Shown here: piece by piece, positions 39,269 to 47,648 of the stretch
Layout of the letters: every line of letters begins with the position of its first letter
Numbering within the stretch: the stretch's first letter is position 1
Source of the DNA: Enterococcus_D sp050529585
GTDB taxonomy: Bacteria; Bacillota; Bacilli; Lactobacillales; Enterococcaceae
Direction of reading: 5' to 3'
Assembly: GCF_050529585.1 (NCBI RefSeq)
Contig: NZ_CP172882.1
Location: 2,294,001-2,358,000 of the forward strand
DNA: 64,000 nt
The notes under the pieces: model-generated
Database searches by the model: none
Seen by the model: only the letters and a program-made list of their open reading frames with translations
What the model was told of the DNA's origin: nothing
Translations under genes and position numbers: made by a program

Positions 39269-39478
39269 TCAATTAAAACTAGCAGAATATCCAGCATCTG
39301 TCACAGCTTTGATCAACATGTCATCTGTCGTTTGTGTTTCATCATATTTCACTTTGCTTTGTGCTTTTTTCAAATCAACTTTGGCTTTTTTGACACCCGG
39401 CACCTCAGTCAAAGCTTTTTCTACTTTTGCTGCACAATGGGCACAATTCATGCCAGTGATCGTCATCATTTTTTTCAT
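39269..39478 (-). CDS. copZ: Copper chaperone CopZ
   Basis: 69 residues, one heavy-metal-associated domain with MNCAHC metal site near residue 10. It carries Cu(I) to CopY, releasing its zinc and the repressor from DNA, and to the exporter. Its start overlaps the copY stop by 4 bases. A gap of 48 bases separates it from copB. Confidence 0.95.
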   Translation of the reverse strand: MKKMMTITGMNCAHCAAKVEKALTEVPGVKKAKVDLKKAQSKVKYDETQTTDDMLIKAVTDAGYSASFN

Positions 39479-39948
39479 CTTTTATTCTCCTTCACTTTAA
39501 ATGAGTCATGTGTGTGTACTTTACACTGGCATTGGCCAGGAATACAATTACATGCGATTTCGGCAACTGGCTGTTTGTTATCCAACGCGTCTCGAAGCAT
39601 CGCCATATCTGCTGCTGTTAATTCAGCCTCCGTAATCATTTCAGTGATTGTTTGGCCAACTTTCTGGGCACAGATATGAGAAAACAAATTCTCGGTTGCA
39701 CTGCGAACGGTTGCTTCTTCTGAAACCAAGGGTGTATAGATAAATTTTTTCCCTTGCGATTCTGGTTGCAAGACCCCTTTTTTGACCAACCGTCCCAATA
39801 GCGTTTTGACAGTTGCTGCTTTCCAGTTCTTATTCGTACTTAATAAATCAGTGACTTCTTTGGCGTTTGATTGACCCAATGTCCAAATCACACGCATGAC
39901 TTCCCATTCTGAATCACTGATTTTGATTGGTTCTTTGATCGCTTCCAT
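39475..39948 (-). CDS. copY: Copper-responsive repressor CopY
   Basis: 157 residues: a BlaI/MecI-type winged helix (ISDSEWEVMRVIWTLGQSNA, NWKAATVKTLLGRLVKKGVL) and the C-terminal metal site CNCIPGQCQC, matching CxCxxxxCxC of CopY. It represses the cop operon when zinc-bound and leaves DNA on copper loading by CopZ. I chose the ATG at 39948 with GTGAGGTG upstream. The operator is in its promoter. Confidence 0.95.
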   Translation of the reverse strand: MEAIKEPIKISDSEWEVMRVIWTLGQSNAKEVTDLLSTNKNWKAATVKTLLGRLVKKGVLQPESQGKKFIYTPLVSEEATVRSATENLFSHICAQKVGQTITEMITEAELTAADMAMLRDALDNKQPVAEIACNCIPGQCQCKVHTHDSFKVKENKR

Positions 39949-39983
39949 TGTTTGACACCTCACTTTTAACACCTAATACTTGA

Positions 39984-40012
39984 AGTTTACATCTGTAATC
40001 GTAATTTGTCAA
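39984..40012 (-). promoter_or_regulatory. copYZB promoter with cop box
   Basis: TTGACA (40012-40007), 17 bases, TAAACT (39989-39984). The cop box TACATCTGTA (39988-39997; consensus TACAnnTGTA) overlaps the -10 and spacer. CopY binding here would block polymerase. Confidence 0.92.
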
Positions 40013-40015
40013 AAA

Positions 40016-40048
40016 AATACGCCCCTTTCATTCAGAAAGAGGTGTATT
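40016..40048 (-). terminator. galM terminator
   Basis: On the minus strand AATACACCTCTTTC pairs with GAAAGGGGCGTATT and runs into TTTTT, which is directly followed by the TTGACA box of the cop promoter. Confidence 0.8.
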
Positions 40049-40061
40049 TTTTTTCTATCGA

Positions 40062-41048
40062 TCAGAAATGGGCCCGATAGGTCGTTACTGAATGAAACGG
40101 TGTATCAGGACGTAAAACAATATCACCAAATTGGCTGAATTTTTCTGTCCCTGGTACCCCCTGTGTCTCGATCGCCATTGCCCCATGATTTGTCATTGGT
40201 CCGGTCTTCATTGGTGCACCGACTTCCCCAGTTCCCGTTGTATAGATCACGACTGCTGGACGATCAGTTGTCACCGTTAAGCGCACTTTCTGGTCTGGGC
40301 TGGTGACTTGCAGATCCCACTCTTGATCATGATCAAGTAAAAACGGATCATCTAATAAGGTTGCACCGATTGCACGTTCTTTTGTGAAATCAAATTTGGT
40401 CCCATCGACAGCAACTTTTTCACCTGTAGTTGTCACGTCATCATTGGTTTCAGCCACATGACGAGCATTGATTTGTATAAGATGCGTATCGATTGCTTGC
40501 TGGGTATCTCCCGTCAAATTAAAATAGCCATGATTCGTTGGATTAAACAGTGTAGCTTGATCTGTCTTGGCATCATAAGCGATCGACAATTCATTGTTGT
40601 TTGTTAGGGTATATGTCACTTGGTAACGGACATTCCCAGGAAAACCGCCAGTACCATCTGCTCGATTTGTTGTAAAAATGACACCCGCTTCACTCGCATC
40701 TTCGAAAGTTTCAGTGATCCAAGTTTCCGTATCTAAACCCTTGAAACCGCCATGCAAGGTATTACCGCCATCGTTGTCTTCTGTTTGATATTCTTTGCCA
40801 TCGATCACAAAGCGTGTCCCAGCGATCCGCCCTGCGACAGGGCCAATCGTTGCACCATAGTAACGGGCATCGATATGTCCTTTGATCGAATCATACCCCG
40901 CGACAATATCCCTTCCGTCTTCGATAGGTATGACCCAGTCTAATAAGCGGGCACCTTCAGGACTTACCCTCACGATGGTACCGCTCTCATTTGTTAGCTC
41001 ATAAATCGTCCCCATTGTGTCTGAAGTTCGTTGTTTGACACTTGTCAT
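40062..41048 (-). CDS. galM: Aldose 1-epimerase
   Basis: 328 residues. GalM interconverts alpha and beta anomers of galactose and other aldoses. Motifs: GATIGPVAGRIAG, NTLHGGFKGLDTETW (His), NPTNHGYFNLTGD (catalytic His), and ETQGVPGTEKF with the C-terminal Glu. It stands alone, without gal genes around, so a general sugar-utilisation role is likely. Start at 41048, with a possible internal ATG at residue 12. Confidence 0.93.
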   Translation of the reverse strand: MTSVKQRTSDTMGTIYELTNESGTIVRVSPEGARLLDWVIPIEDGRDIVAGYDSIKGHIDARYYGATIGPVAGRIAGTRFVIDGKEYQTEDNDGGNTLHGGFKGLDTETWITETFEDASEAGVIFTTNRADGTGGFPGNVRYQVTYTLTNNNELSIAYDAKTDQATLFNPTNHGYFNLTGDTQQAIDTHLIQINARHVAETNDDVTTTGEKVAVDGTKFDFTKERAIGATLLDDPFLLDHDQEWDLQVTSPDQKVRLTVTTDRPAVVIYTTGTGEVGAPMKTGPMTNHGAMAIETQGVPGTEKFSQFGDIVLRPDTPFHSVTTYRAHF

Positions 41049-41132
41049 GTTCTCATTCCTTCTTTCCTTTTCATTTCATAGCCATCCTTAGTATAGACTT
41101 TCAAGCTACCCTTCGTCAAATCAACAAAAAAA

Positions 41133-41154
41133 GAAACAAGCAACTGCTCGTTTC
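41133..41154 (-). terminator. Terminator of the tagO-like gene
   Basis: GAAACGAGCA and TGCTTGTTTC pair tightly and are followed by TTTTTTT on the minus strand; the stem reaches into the stop codon. Confidence 0.8.
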
Positions 41155-42367
41155 ATTTTTTGTGTTTCGCTCGATAATGCCTACGTTTGATTCGTTCATC
41201 TTTCAATTGTGCAGCCTCTTCAGCTTGGTTTTTTTCTGTATTGCTGCCATTTCGTTTATCAGAACGTTCATTCAATAGTTGCTGCCGATATCTCCGGTTA
41301 CCTAGAAATTTCAAGGCATGCATCAATGGTTGTCGATTTTCCCCAACTAAGCCGATCAATTCAATAAACAGTTCGATCCCAAAACCAGTGCTGATGATCA
41401 GCAAAATAATCGCTGTATTGCTGGCGTAATTCATCAATAAGGCTATAAAGGAAAATACCAAAGCCAACGCATAGATCGTGAGTACGGTCCCTCGATGGGT
41501 AAACCCCAACGACAACAGACGATGGTGCAAATGCATTTTATCGGCAGAGGAGATTTTTTGCTTATTGAACTTGCGACGAATCATTGCATAAACAGTATCA
41601 GTGATTGGGACGCCAAGAATCAGCATTGGTGTCACAACTGTAATAAATGTAGCATTTTTCAATCCTTGCAATGAAAGCACTGAAATCATAAAGCCAAGAA
41701 ACAATGCACCTGTATCCCCTAAGAAAATCGTAGCAGGATAGAAATTGTACGGAAAAAAACCGATGATGGCAGCGATCAGTGTGAAGATGACCATTGGCAC
41801 TTCTACCGAATTTGGCAAAAAGAAATAACTAATAATCCCAATCGTTGTCAAACTGATGATTGACACACCACTAGCCAACCCGTCTAATCCATCGATCAAA
41901 TTGACCGCATTCGTGATGGCCAAAATCCACAGGATCGTCATTGGCAAACCCAACCAGCCTAAATCAAAGACACCGATATATGGAATCGACACCGTACTGA
42001 TTTTGATATCTGCCACAAAATAGATGACCAGTGCGGCAATCGTCAAACCAAGCATTTTTTGTAAAGGGCTCAATTCAAAAATATCATCCATCAATCCAGT
42101 GAAAACAACGATGGCTGCACCCAACAACATCGGCCATACATAATCAAAAGGAAGCATCTCGCGAAATTCCCATAGCAAAGCAAAAGAGAAAGCAAGGAAA
42201 ATACTCAGTCCGCCCGCTGTTGGCATGGTCTTCGTATTGATTCGACGATCTCCAGGTCGATCGACTGCACCGATTTTAAATGAGACCAACTTGATAATAG
42301 GTGTCAGAATCAATGAAATGATCATCGTGATAAACAGGCGTACCACAAATTTAAAGGCAAAATCCAT
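41153..42367 (-). CDS. tagO: Undecaprenyl-phosphate GlcNAc-1-phosphate transferase (TagO/WecA family)
   Basis: 404 residues with about eleven membrane helices. Family motifs are FTGLMDDIF, NAVNLIDGLDGLASG and FLGDTGALFLGF, and a His-rich cytoplasmic loop KMHLHHRLLSLGFTHRG. It links GlcNAc-1-phosphate to undecaprenyl phosphate, the first step of wall teichoic acid or other wall polysaccharide synthesis. The C-terminal 50 residues are charged and cytosolic (RSDKRNGSNTEKNQAEE). The gene follows the BrkB-family gene by 19 bases. Confidence 0.93.
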   Translation of the reverse strand: MDFAFKFVVRLFITMIISLILTPIIKLVSFKIGAVDRPGDRRINTKTMPTAGGLSIFLAFSFALLWEFREMLPFDYVWPMLLGAAIVVFTGLMDDIFELSPLQKMLGLTIAALVIYFVADIKISTVSIPYIGVFDLGWLGLPMTILWILAITNAVNLIDGLDGLASGVSIISLTTIGIISYFFLPNSVEVPMVIFTLIAAIIGFFPYNFYPATIFLGDTGALFLGFMISVLSLQGLKNATFITVVTPMLILGVPITDTVYAMIRRKFNKQKISSADKMHLHHRLLSLGFTHRGTVLTIYALALVFSFIALLMNYASNTAIILLIISTGFGIELFIELIGLVGENRQPLMHALKFLGNRRYRQQLLNERSDKRNGSNTEKNQAEEAAQLKDERIKRRHYRAKHKK

Positions 42368-42386
42368 TTTGTATACTCGCTTTCCA

Positions 42387-43310
42387 TTATTTCTCTTTGT
42401 TCGTAAAGGTATCTTCCAACTTAGAAGAAATCCGTTCTACTGGGTCTTTTCGTGTTCTGATTTCTTGACCTGTGATATATTCTTCAACCACTGCATTCAT
42501 GATGCCGCCTAAAATGACTACTGTTGCTGCTAAATTCAGCCAAATCATCAACACGATAAAACTTCCGATAATTTGGTACCCGCTGACTTTGGCAGTAAAA
42601 TAGCGCGCATACAATCCGAAGACTTGTGACAATAACATCCAACCAATTGTTGAAAAGATCGCCCCTGGCAGAGTGGAGCGCAACTTCACTTTGGCATTTG
42701 GCACGAGCCAATAAATCATCATCATAATGAGCAACAGTGCAACAATCGTCAACGGCCATTTTAAGGTTTGAAAGGTACTGATCAGATTGTCAGGAAATTC
42801 AAAAATCGGCTGCAGCAGATCCAAGATGATTTTGCCTAGACCAAACACCATGGTCACACCCACGATCGCAATCATAAACAACAAAATAATCACAAAAGAT
42901 ACCGCACGGACAACAATAAAATTAGACCGCTGCTCCACACCAAAGGCTTTATTCATGGCAATCTGCAAAGCATTGATGCTTTGACTAGCCGACCACAATG
43001 CTGCCAAAACAGAAATTGACAATAACCCACCGGAGCTGCTGGTCAATAAGTTTTCGATTGCTGGCCCGATGAAGTCATAGATTTCACGTGGGAAAACCTC
43101 CTCCACATAAGGCAATACATTATTGGGATCGATCGATAAGTATGGCAGCAAATTACCAACTGCAATCAATAACGGAAAAAGTGAGAATAATAAGTAATAA
43201 GCAACAACAACTGAGGTTGTGCCCATTTCTGATTCAGTAATTCGAACTTGCGTTGTTTCTATAAATCGCATCAGTTTTTGATTGCTTTTGACTTTTTCAA
43301 CGATTTTCAT
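42387..43310 (-). CDS. YihY/BrkB family inner membrane protein
   Basis: 307 residues with about six membrane helices, starting MKIVEKVKSNQKLMRFIETT and including VVAYYLLFSLFPLLIAVGNLLPYL, typical of the YihY/virulence factor BrkB family (once wrongly called ribonuclease BN). It may be a transporter or envelope protein; the function is not established. It is likely co-transcribed with the tagO-like gene. Confidence 0.88.
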   Translation of the reverse strand: MKIVEKVKSNQKLMRFIETTQVRITESEMGTTSVVVAYYLLFSLFPLLIAVGNLLPYLSIDPNNVLPYVEEVFPREIYDFIGPAIENLLTSSSGGLLSISVLAALWSASQSINALQIAMNKAFGVEQRSNFIVVRAVSFVIILLFMIAIVGVTMVFGLGKIILDLLQPIFEFPDNLISTFQTLKWPLTIVALLLIMMMIYWLVPNAKVKLRSTLPGAIFSTIGWMLLSQVFGLYARYFTAKVSGYQIIGSFIVLMIWLNLAATVVILGGIMNAVVEEYITGQEIRTRKDPVERISSKLEDTFTNKEK

Positions 43311-43387
43311 GGTGTCTTTCCTCCGCCAGCGGTCATCTGCCTTTTTATCATTTTGTCAATCATACACTCAACTGTGTGGTTGCTACT

Positions 43388-44152
43388 CTAATAGGTGCCT
43401 TCTTCTCCTTGAGAAGTTAAAATCCTCGGACCATCTTTCGTGATTGCTAAACTATGTTCATATTGGCAACTTAATCCACCATCAAGAGTGTACGCTGTCC
43501 AACCATTCGGATCCATTTTCATTTTCCAAGTACCCGTATTGATCATTGGTTCGATGGTGATCACCATTCCTTCTTTTAAGCGCAATCCTTTGCCAGCTTC
43601 ACCATAGTGTGGGATCATCGGACTTTCATGGATTGTAGGGCCAATGCCATGACCAACAAAATCACGCACAACACCATAGCCTTCTTTTTCGGCATACGTT
43701 TGAATCGCATGGCCGATATCGCCGATCCGATTGCCAACTTGCGCTTGTTCGATCCCAAGGTACAGGGCTTTTTTGGTCACTGCCATCAAACGGTCGATTT
43801 CTGGTGTAGACTCTCCTACCACATAACTCCAGCAAGAATCTGAAATCGCACCTTTTAAATCAATACACATATCTACTTTGATCAAATCGCCATTTTTCAA
43901 AGGTTTCTTGCGTGGAAATCCGTGACAAATTTCATTGTTGATACTGCAACAAGTCGCATATTTATAATCCTCAAAGCCAATTTGCGCTGCAATGCCCCCA
44001 TGGCTTTCAATATAGTTGCGTACAAATACTTCAATATCCCAGCTTGTGATTCCTGGTTTGATAAAACCGCGCAATTGTTTATGCACGTCTGCCAACAAGG
44101 CGCCTGAAGCAGCCATGCTGTCGATTTCTCTGGCAGATTTTAATGTAATCAT
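43388..44152 (-). CDS. map: Methionine aminopeptidase, type I
   Basis: 254 residues. It removes the initiator Met from nascent proteins. Metal ligands are recognisable: Asp in LIKVDMCIDLKGAISD, His in FVGHGIGPTIHESP, Glu in VITIEPMIN and Glu in QYEHSLAIT. The start ATG at 44152 (MITLKSAREIDSMAASGALL) is followed by a normal type Ia chain. GGGAGACGAG precedes the ATG. Confidence 0.96.
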   Translation of the reverse strand: MITLKSAREIDSMAASGALLADVHKQLRGFIKPGITSWDIEVFVRNYIESHGGIAAQIGFEDYKYATCCSINNEICHGFPRKKPLKNGDLIKVDMCIDLKGAISDSCWSYVVGESTPEIDRLMAVTKKALYLGIEQAQVGNRIGDIGHAIQTYAEKEGYGVVRDFVGHGIGPTIHESPMIPHYGEAGKGLRLKEGMVITIEPMINTGTWKMKMDPNGWTAYTLDGGLSCQYEHSLAITKDGPRILTSQGEEGTY

Positions 44153-44249
44153 GTTCTCGTCTCCCTCACTTAAATTCCTCTTATTTTAACATAGAAAATC
44201 GTATTTATACAAAAATCCCCCCACAATATAAAGAGTTTCTCAAGATTTG

Positions 44250-44278
44250 TTTTCAATTGAATTGTCTTTTGCTATAAT
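44250..44278 (+). promoter_or_regulatory. Flavodoxin promoter
   Basis: TTTTCA, 17 bases, TATAAT. A small hairpin (AGTTTTC...GAGAAAACT) follows in the leader before the GGAGG site. Confidence 0.65.
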
Positions 44279-44328
44279 CTAAGAGAGTTTTCCCGAGAAA
44301 ACTGGAAAAGATTGGAGGAAAAAAGCCA

Positions 44329-44772
44329 ATGACTTTAGCAAAAATCGTCTATGCGAGTATGACCGGTAATACAGAAGAAATCGCTGATATCGTGTCAGAA
44401 GCATTAGAAGACTTAGCAATAGAAGTAGAAATGAATGAATGCACCCAAGTCGATGCCGATGATTTTGAAGATGCAGATATTTGTATCGTGGCGACTTATA
44501 CTTATGGAGATGGTGAATTACCAGATGAAATCGTTGATTTTTACGAGGATCTGCAAGAATTAGACTTAAGCGGAAAAATTTTTGGGGTCTGCGGATCAGG
44601 CGATACATTCTATGATGACTTTTGTCAATCGGTAGATGACTTTGAAGCTGCTTTTATGAAAACTGGCGCAACAAAAGGTGCAGACAGTGTGAAAGTAGAT
44701 TTAGCTGCCGAAGAAGAAGATATCCAACACTTAGAAGCATTTGCAAAAAAAATCGCATCAGCTTTTGCTTAA
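44329..44772 (+). CDS. Flavodoxin
   Basis: 147 residues with the FMN phosphate loop YASMTGNTEEIAD near the start, ATYTYGDGELPDE and FGVCGSGDTFYDDF around the isoalloxazine ring, typical short-chain flavodoxin. It carries single electrons at low potential in place of ferredoxin; the partner is unknown. GGAGG precedes the ATG. It has its own promoter and terminator. Confidence 0.95.
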   Translation: MTLAKIVYASMTGNTEEIADIVSEALEDLAIEVEMNECTQVDADDFEDADICIVATYTYGDGELPDEIVDFYEDLQELDLSGKIFGVCGSGDTFYDDFCQSVDDFEAAFMKTGATKGADSVKVDLAAEEEDIQHLEAFAKKIASAFA

Positions 44773-44774
44773 TG

Positions 44775-44810
44775 AAAAACGCCTCTTTCAAATGAAAGAG
44801 GCGTTTTTTT
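44775..44810. terminator. Bidirectional terminator
   Basis: AAAAACGCCTCTTTC and GAAAGAGGCGTTTTT pair around AAAT between the convergent flavodoxin and tetR genes. Confidence 0.9.
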
Positions 44811-45385
44811 TAATGGTACGTAATATCAATCGGTGTATCTCGCCGGAGAATATTGTCCACCGTTTCCGTCATTAATTTGGCTATTTGATCTTCAGTCGGA
44901 TGAATGATCCCTGAAGACATCAACGCAGCTAATCCAGTCGCAACGATCCAAACACCAGTGTGCATTGACTGCAATTCAACAGTGGATAAATCACTGTATC
45001 TAGGATCTTTTTTCACTGACTTAACGAACAAATCAAATGAAAATTGTTGCATGGAGTCTCCCCCACCATATTCTTCTAAATATAAAGCGCGGTATAGGCG
45101 TTTTTCTTTATTCGCAAACCCGATATAATTCAACGTCAAATCAACAATAATATCGCCTCGACGTTCGACAGAAAATACTTCAGTCTCTAAGTAGTCATAA
45201 ATCTGACTGATCAGGGCACTTTTTAAATCATCCATATTTTTAAATTCTAAATAAATCGGTTGGGTTGAACACTTCATTTTCGCTGCGATATTGCGTGCGG
45301 TAAAACGGGTGAATCCTTCGGTTGCGACAACTTCATAGGCAGCTTTTAAAATCTGGTCTCTAGTGATTGTTTTCTTTCTTGCCAT
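44810..45385 (-). CDS. TetR family transcriptional regulator
   Basis: 191 residues. The N-terminal helix-turn-helix is typical: RDQILKAAYEVVATEGFTRF, AARNIAAKMKCSTQPIYLEF. The C-terminal ligand domain has a Cys-free helical pattern that gives no clue to the ligand. The gene stands alone, so the target is not evident; the divergent aminopeptidase gene starts 230 bases away. AAGGAGATT precedes the ATG. Confidence 0.9.
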   Translation of the reverse strand: MARKKTITRDQILKAAYEVVATEGFTRFTARNIAAKMKCSTQPIYLEFKNMDDLKSALISQIYDYLETEVFSVERRGDIIVDLTLNYIGFANKEKRLYRALYLEEYGGGDSMQQFSFDLFVKSVKKDPRYSDLSTVELQSMHTGVWIVATGLAALMSSGIIHPTEDQIAKLMTETVDNILRRDTPIDITYH

Positions 45386-45615
45386 AATTTTTTAATCTCC
45401 TTAATCCTGCTATACATCGCTTTCAGAAAAACCTTTTACTTATTGTATCATGTTTTTTTAAGTTTGCAAAACAACTTTTAAAATATACTTGTCCAGTGTT
45501 TCACGGAGAAAGAACACTTTCCTCCTGTTTTTTTGCCAACTATTTGGTTTGTGAAGAAAAAAAATAAGTGCTATCATAAAGGAAGTTATAAAAAGAAGAA
45601 AATGGAGGAATTTTA

Positions 45616-46851
45616 ATGGTTTTACCAAATTTTAATCAAAACTTAGAAAAATATGCGCAACTGATCGTTGAAGTTGGCGTAAATGTACAAGCCGGGCATA
45701 CGATCGTCATTCAGATTGCTGTTGACCAAGCACCTTTGGCACGCTTATTGACAACCAAAGCCTACGAACTAGGTGCTGCTGAAGTCATCGTGCAATGGAC
45801 TGATGATGTTGTTCAAAAAGAATTTCTCAGCCATGCAGCAGATGATCGACTGTCTAACATTCCTCAATACAAAATTGATCAAACGGATGATTGGGTAGAA
45901 AAAGGTGCGAGTCGTATCAGTGTTGTTTCAGCAAATCCAGATGCTTTAGCAGGGGTAGATTCAGATCGTGTCGCGCTGTTCCAAGCGGCTTCTGGCAAGG
46001 CAATGATGAACTTGCGTCAAGCCACTCAAGCCAATAAAGTCAGCTGGACAGTAGTTGCTGCTGCAGGTGCCGATTGGGCGCAAAAGGTATTTCCTGAAAC
46101 TTCACCTGAAGAGGCCCAAGATCAATTATGGGATCAAATCTTCAAGACCACACGTATCTATGAAGAAGATCCAGTAGCGGCTTGGAAAAAACATGATGAA
46201 ACGTTGCAAGTCAAAGCCGAAGAATTGAATAAAGAACAATTTTCAGCCCTGCACTATACAGCTCCTGGTACTGATTTAACGATTGGATTGCCGAAAAACC
46301 ATCTATGGGAAGGCGCTGGCAGCTACAATGCCCGCAAAGAAAAATTCATGGCCAACATGCCAACCGAAGAAGTCTTTACAGCACCTGATAACCGTCGCAT
46401 CGATGGCTATATCTCAAGTACCAAACCTTTGAGCTATGCAGGAACGATTATTTCGGGTATGAAGTTTACCTTTAAAGAGGGGAAAGTCGTTGATTTTTCT
46501 GCTGAACAAGGTGAAGAAGTATTAAGCAAACTTTTGGCCATCGATGAAGGTGCCAAGAGTTTAGGAGAAGTGGCATTGGTTCCTGACCCATCCCCTATCT
46601 CTCAATCCGGCATCATTTTCTTCAATACGTTATTTGACGAAAATGCCTCAAATCATTTGGCGTTAGGTTCCGCCTACGCCTTCAGCTTGCAAGGTGGAAC
46701 AGACATGTCGGAAGAAGAATTGGCTGCCGCCGGCTTGAACAGAAGCCAAACCCATGTAGACTTTATGGTTGGTTCTGATCAAATGTCGATCGACGGCATC
46801 AAAGAAGATGGCACAACCATCCCTGTATTCCGAAATGGCGACTGGGCATAA
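45616..46851 (+). CDS. M29 family aminopeptidase (AmpS/PepS)
   Basis: 411 residues, beginning MVLPNFNQNLEKYAQLIVEV and containing QAGHTIVIQIAVDQAPLARL, LPKNHLWEGAGSYNARKEKF, NMPTEEVFTAPDNRRIDGYI and NASNHLALGSAYAFSLQGG, the metal-ligand blocks (Glu, His, Tyr, His, Asp) of thermophilic-type M29 aminopeptidases such as streptococcal PepS. It trims N-terminal residues of peptides in the cytoplasm. GGAGG lies before the ATG. It ends at a terminator. Confidence 0.95.
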   Translation: MVLPNFNQNLEKYAQLIVEVGVNVQAGHTIVIQIAVDQAPLARLLTTKAYELGAAEVIVQWTDDVVQKEFLSHAADDRLSNIPQYKIDQTDDWVEKGASRISVVSANPDALAGVDSDRVALFQAASGKAMMNLRQATQANKVSWTVVAAAGADWAQKVFPETSPEEAQDQLWDQIFKTTRIYEEDPVAAWKKHDETLQVKAEELNKEQFSALHYTAPGTDLTIGLPKNHLWEGAGSYNARKEKFMANMPTEEVFTAPDNRRIDGYISSTKPLSYAGTIISGMKFTFKEGKVVDFSAEQGEEVLSKLLAIDEGAKSLGEVALVPDPSPISQSGIIFFNTLFDENASNHLALGSAYAFSLQGGTDMSEEELAAAGLNRSQTHVDFMVGSDQMSIDGIKEDGTTIPVFRNGDWA

Positions 46852-46863
46852 GGTAGACTTTAG

Positions 46864-46892
46864 CGGAGGCGCATCACGCGCTTCCGTTTTTT
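46864..46892 (+). terminator. Aminopeptidase gene terminator
   Basis: CGGAGGCGC and GCGCTTCCG pair with one mismatch around ATCAC, followed by TTTTTT. Confidence 0.82.
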
Positions 46893-46991
46893 ACATAGAA
46901 TATTTATTCAGCATCAGATTTTACGATAGTCATCCGCTGTTTTTTTTGATAAAATCAATGTTGATAGTCTTTGACCAGAGAGGATGATACG

Positions 46992-47639
46992 ATGACACCA
47001 AATCGAGAAGATTATTTAAAGCTGATATTAGAGCTTGGTGGTGACCAAAAAAAAATCAATAACAAACAAATCGTGTCAGGATTAGCTGTTTCGGCAGCCT
47101 CTGTTAGTGAAATGATCTCAAAACTGGTAAAGGAAGATTTGGTAGAACACTCTCCTTATCAAGGCGTTCAATTAACAACTACTGGCTTAGCATCTGCCAG
47201 CGCATTGATCCGTAAACATCGATTATGGGAAGTGTTTTTGGTTGAACACTTGCATTACTCATGGAATGAAGTGCATGATGATGCTGAAGTTTTAGAACAT
47301 GTGACTTCAGAGACCCTTGCGGCACGTTTGGAGACATACCTTGACAATCCCCGATTTTGCCCCCATGGCGGCATGATTCCGGAACAAGGTCAAATGATCC
47401 ATGAAGGGGAAAAAAATACGATGGGCAGCTTCCCAGTTGGCACAAAGATCCGCATCGCTCGGGTACTTGATGAGCGAGAATTATTAGATTATCTTGTATC
47501 GATCGATTTGAATATCCACGAAGAATATGAAATCATCGATGCGGCGGCTTATGAAGGACCAATCACGATCAAAAATGACAGGAAAGAAATCGCAGTCAGC
47601 TATAAAGCGGCTAGTACGATTTTTGTCGATAAACTGTAA
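46992..47639 (+). CDS. DtxR/MntR family metal-dependent regulator
   Basis: 215 residues: winged helix (MTPNREDYLKLILELGGDQK, VSAASVSEMISKLVKEDLVE), a metal-binding dimerisation domain (LIRKHRLWEVFLVEHLHYSW, EVHDDAEVLEHVTSETLAAR, NPRFCPHGGMIP), and an SH3-like C-terminal domain. Such proteins sense Mn(II) or Fe(II) and repress uptake genes. AGAGAGGATG precedes the ATG at 46992. The zwf gene starts 9 bases after its stop, so the two share a transcript, an unusual pairing. Confidence 0.92.
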   Translation: MTPNREDYLKLILELGGDQKKINNKQIVSGLAVSAASVSEMISKLVKEDLVEHSPYQGVQLTTTGLASASALIRKHRLWEVFLVEHLHYSWNEVHDDAEVLEHVTSETLAARLETYLDNPRFCPHGGMIPEQGQMIHEGEKNTMGSFPVGTKIRIARVLDERELLDYLVSIDLNIHEEYEIIDAAAYEGPITIKNDRKEIAVSYKAASTIFVDKL

Positions 47640-47648
47640 GGAGTGAAC

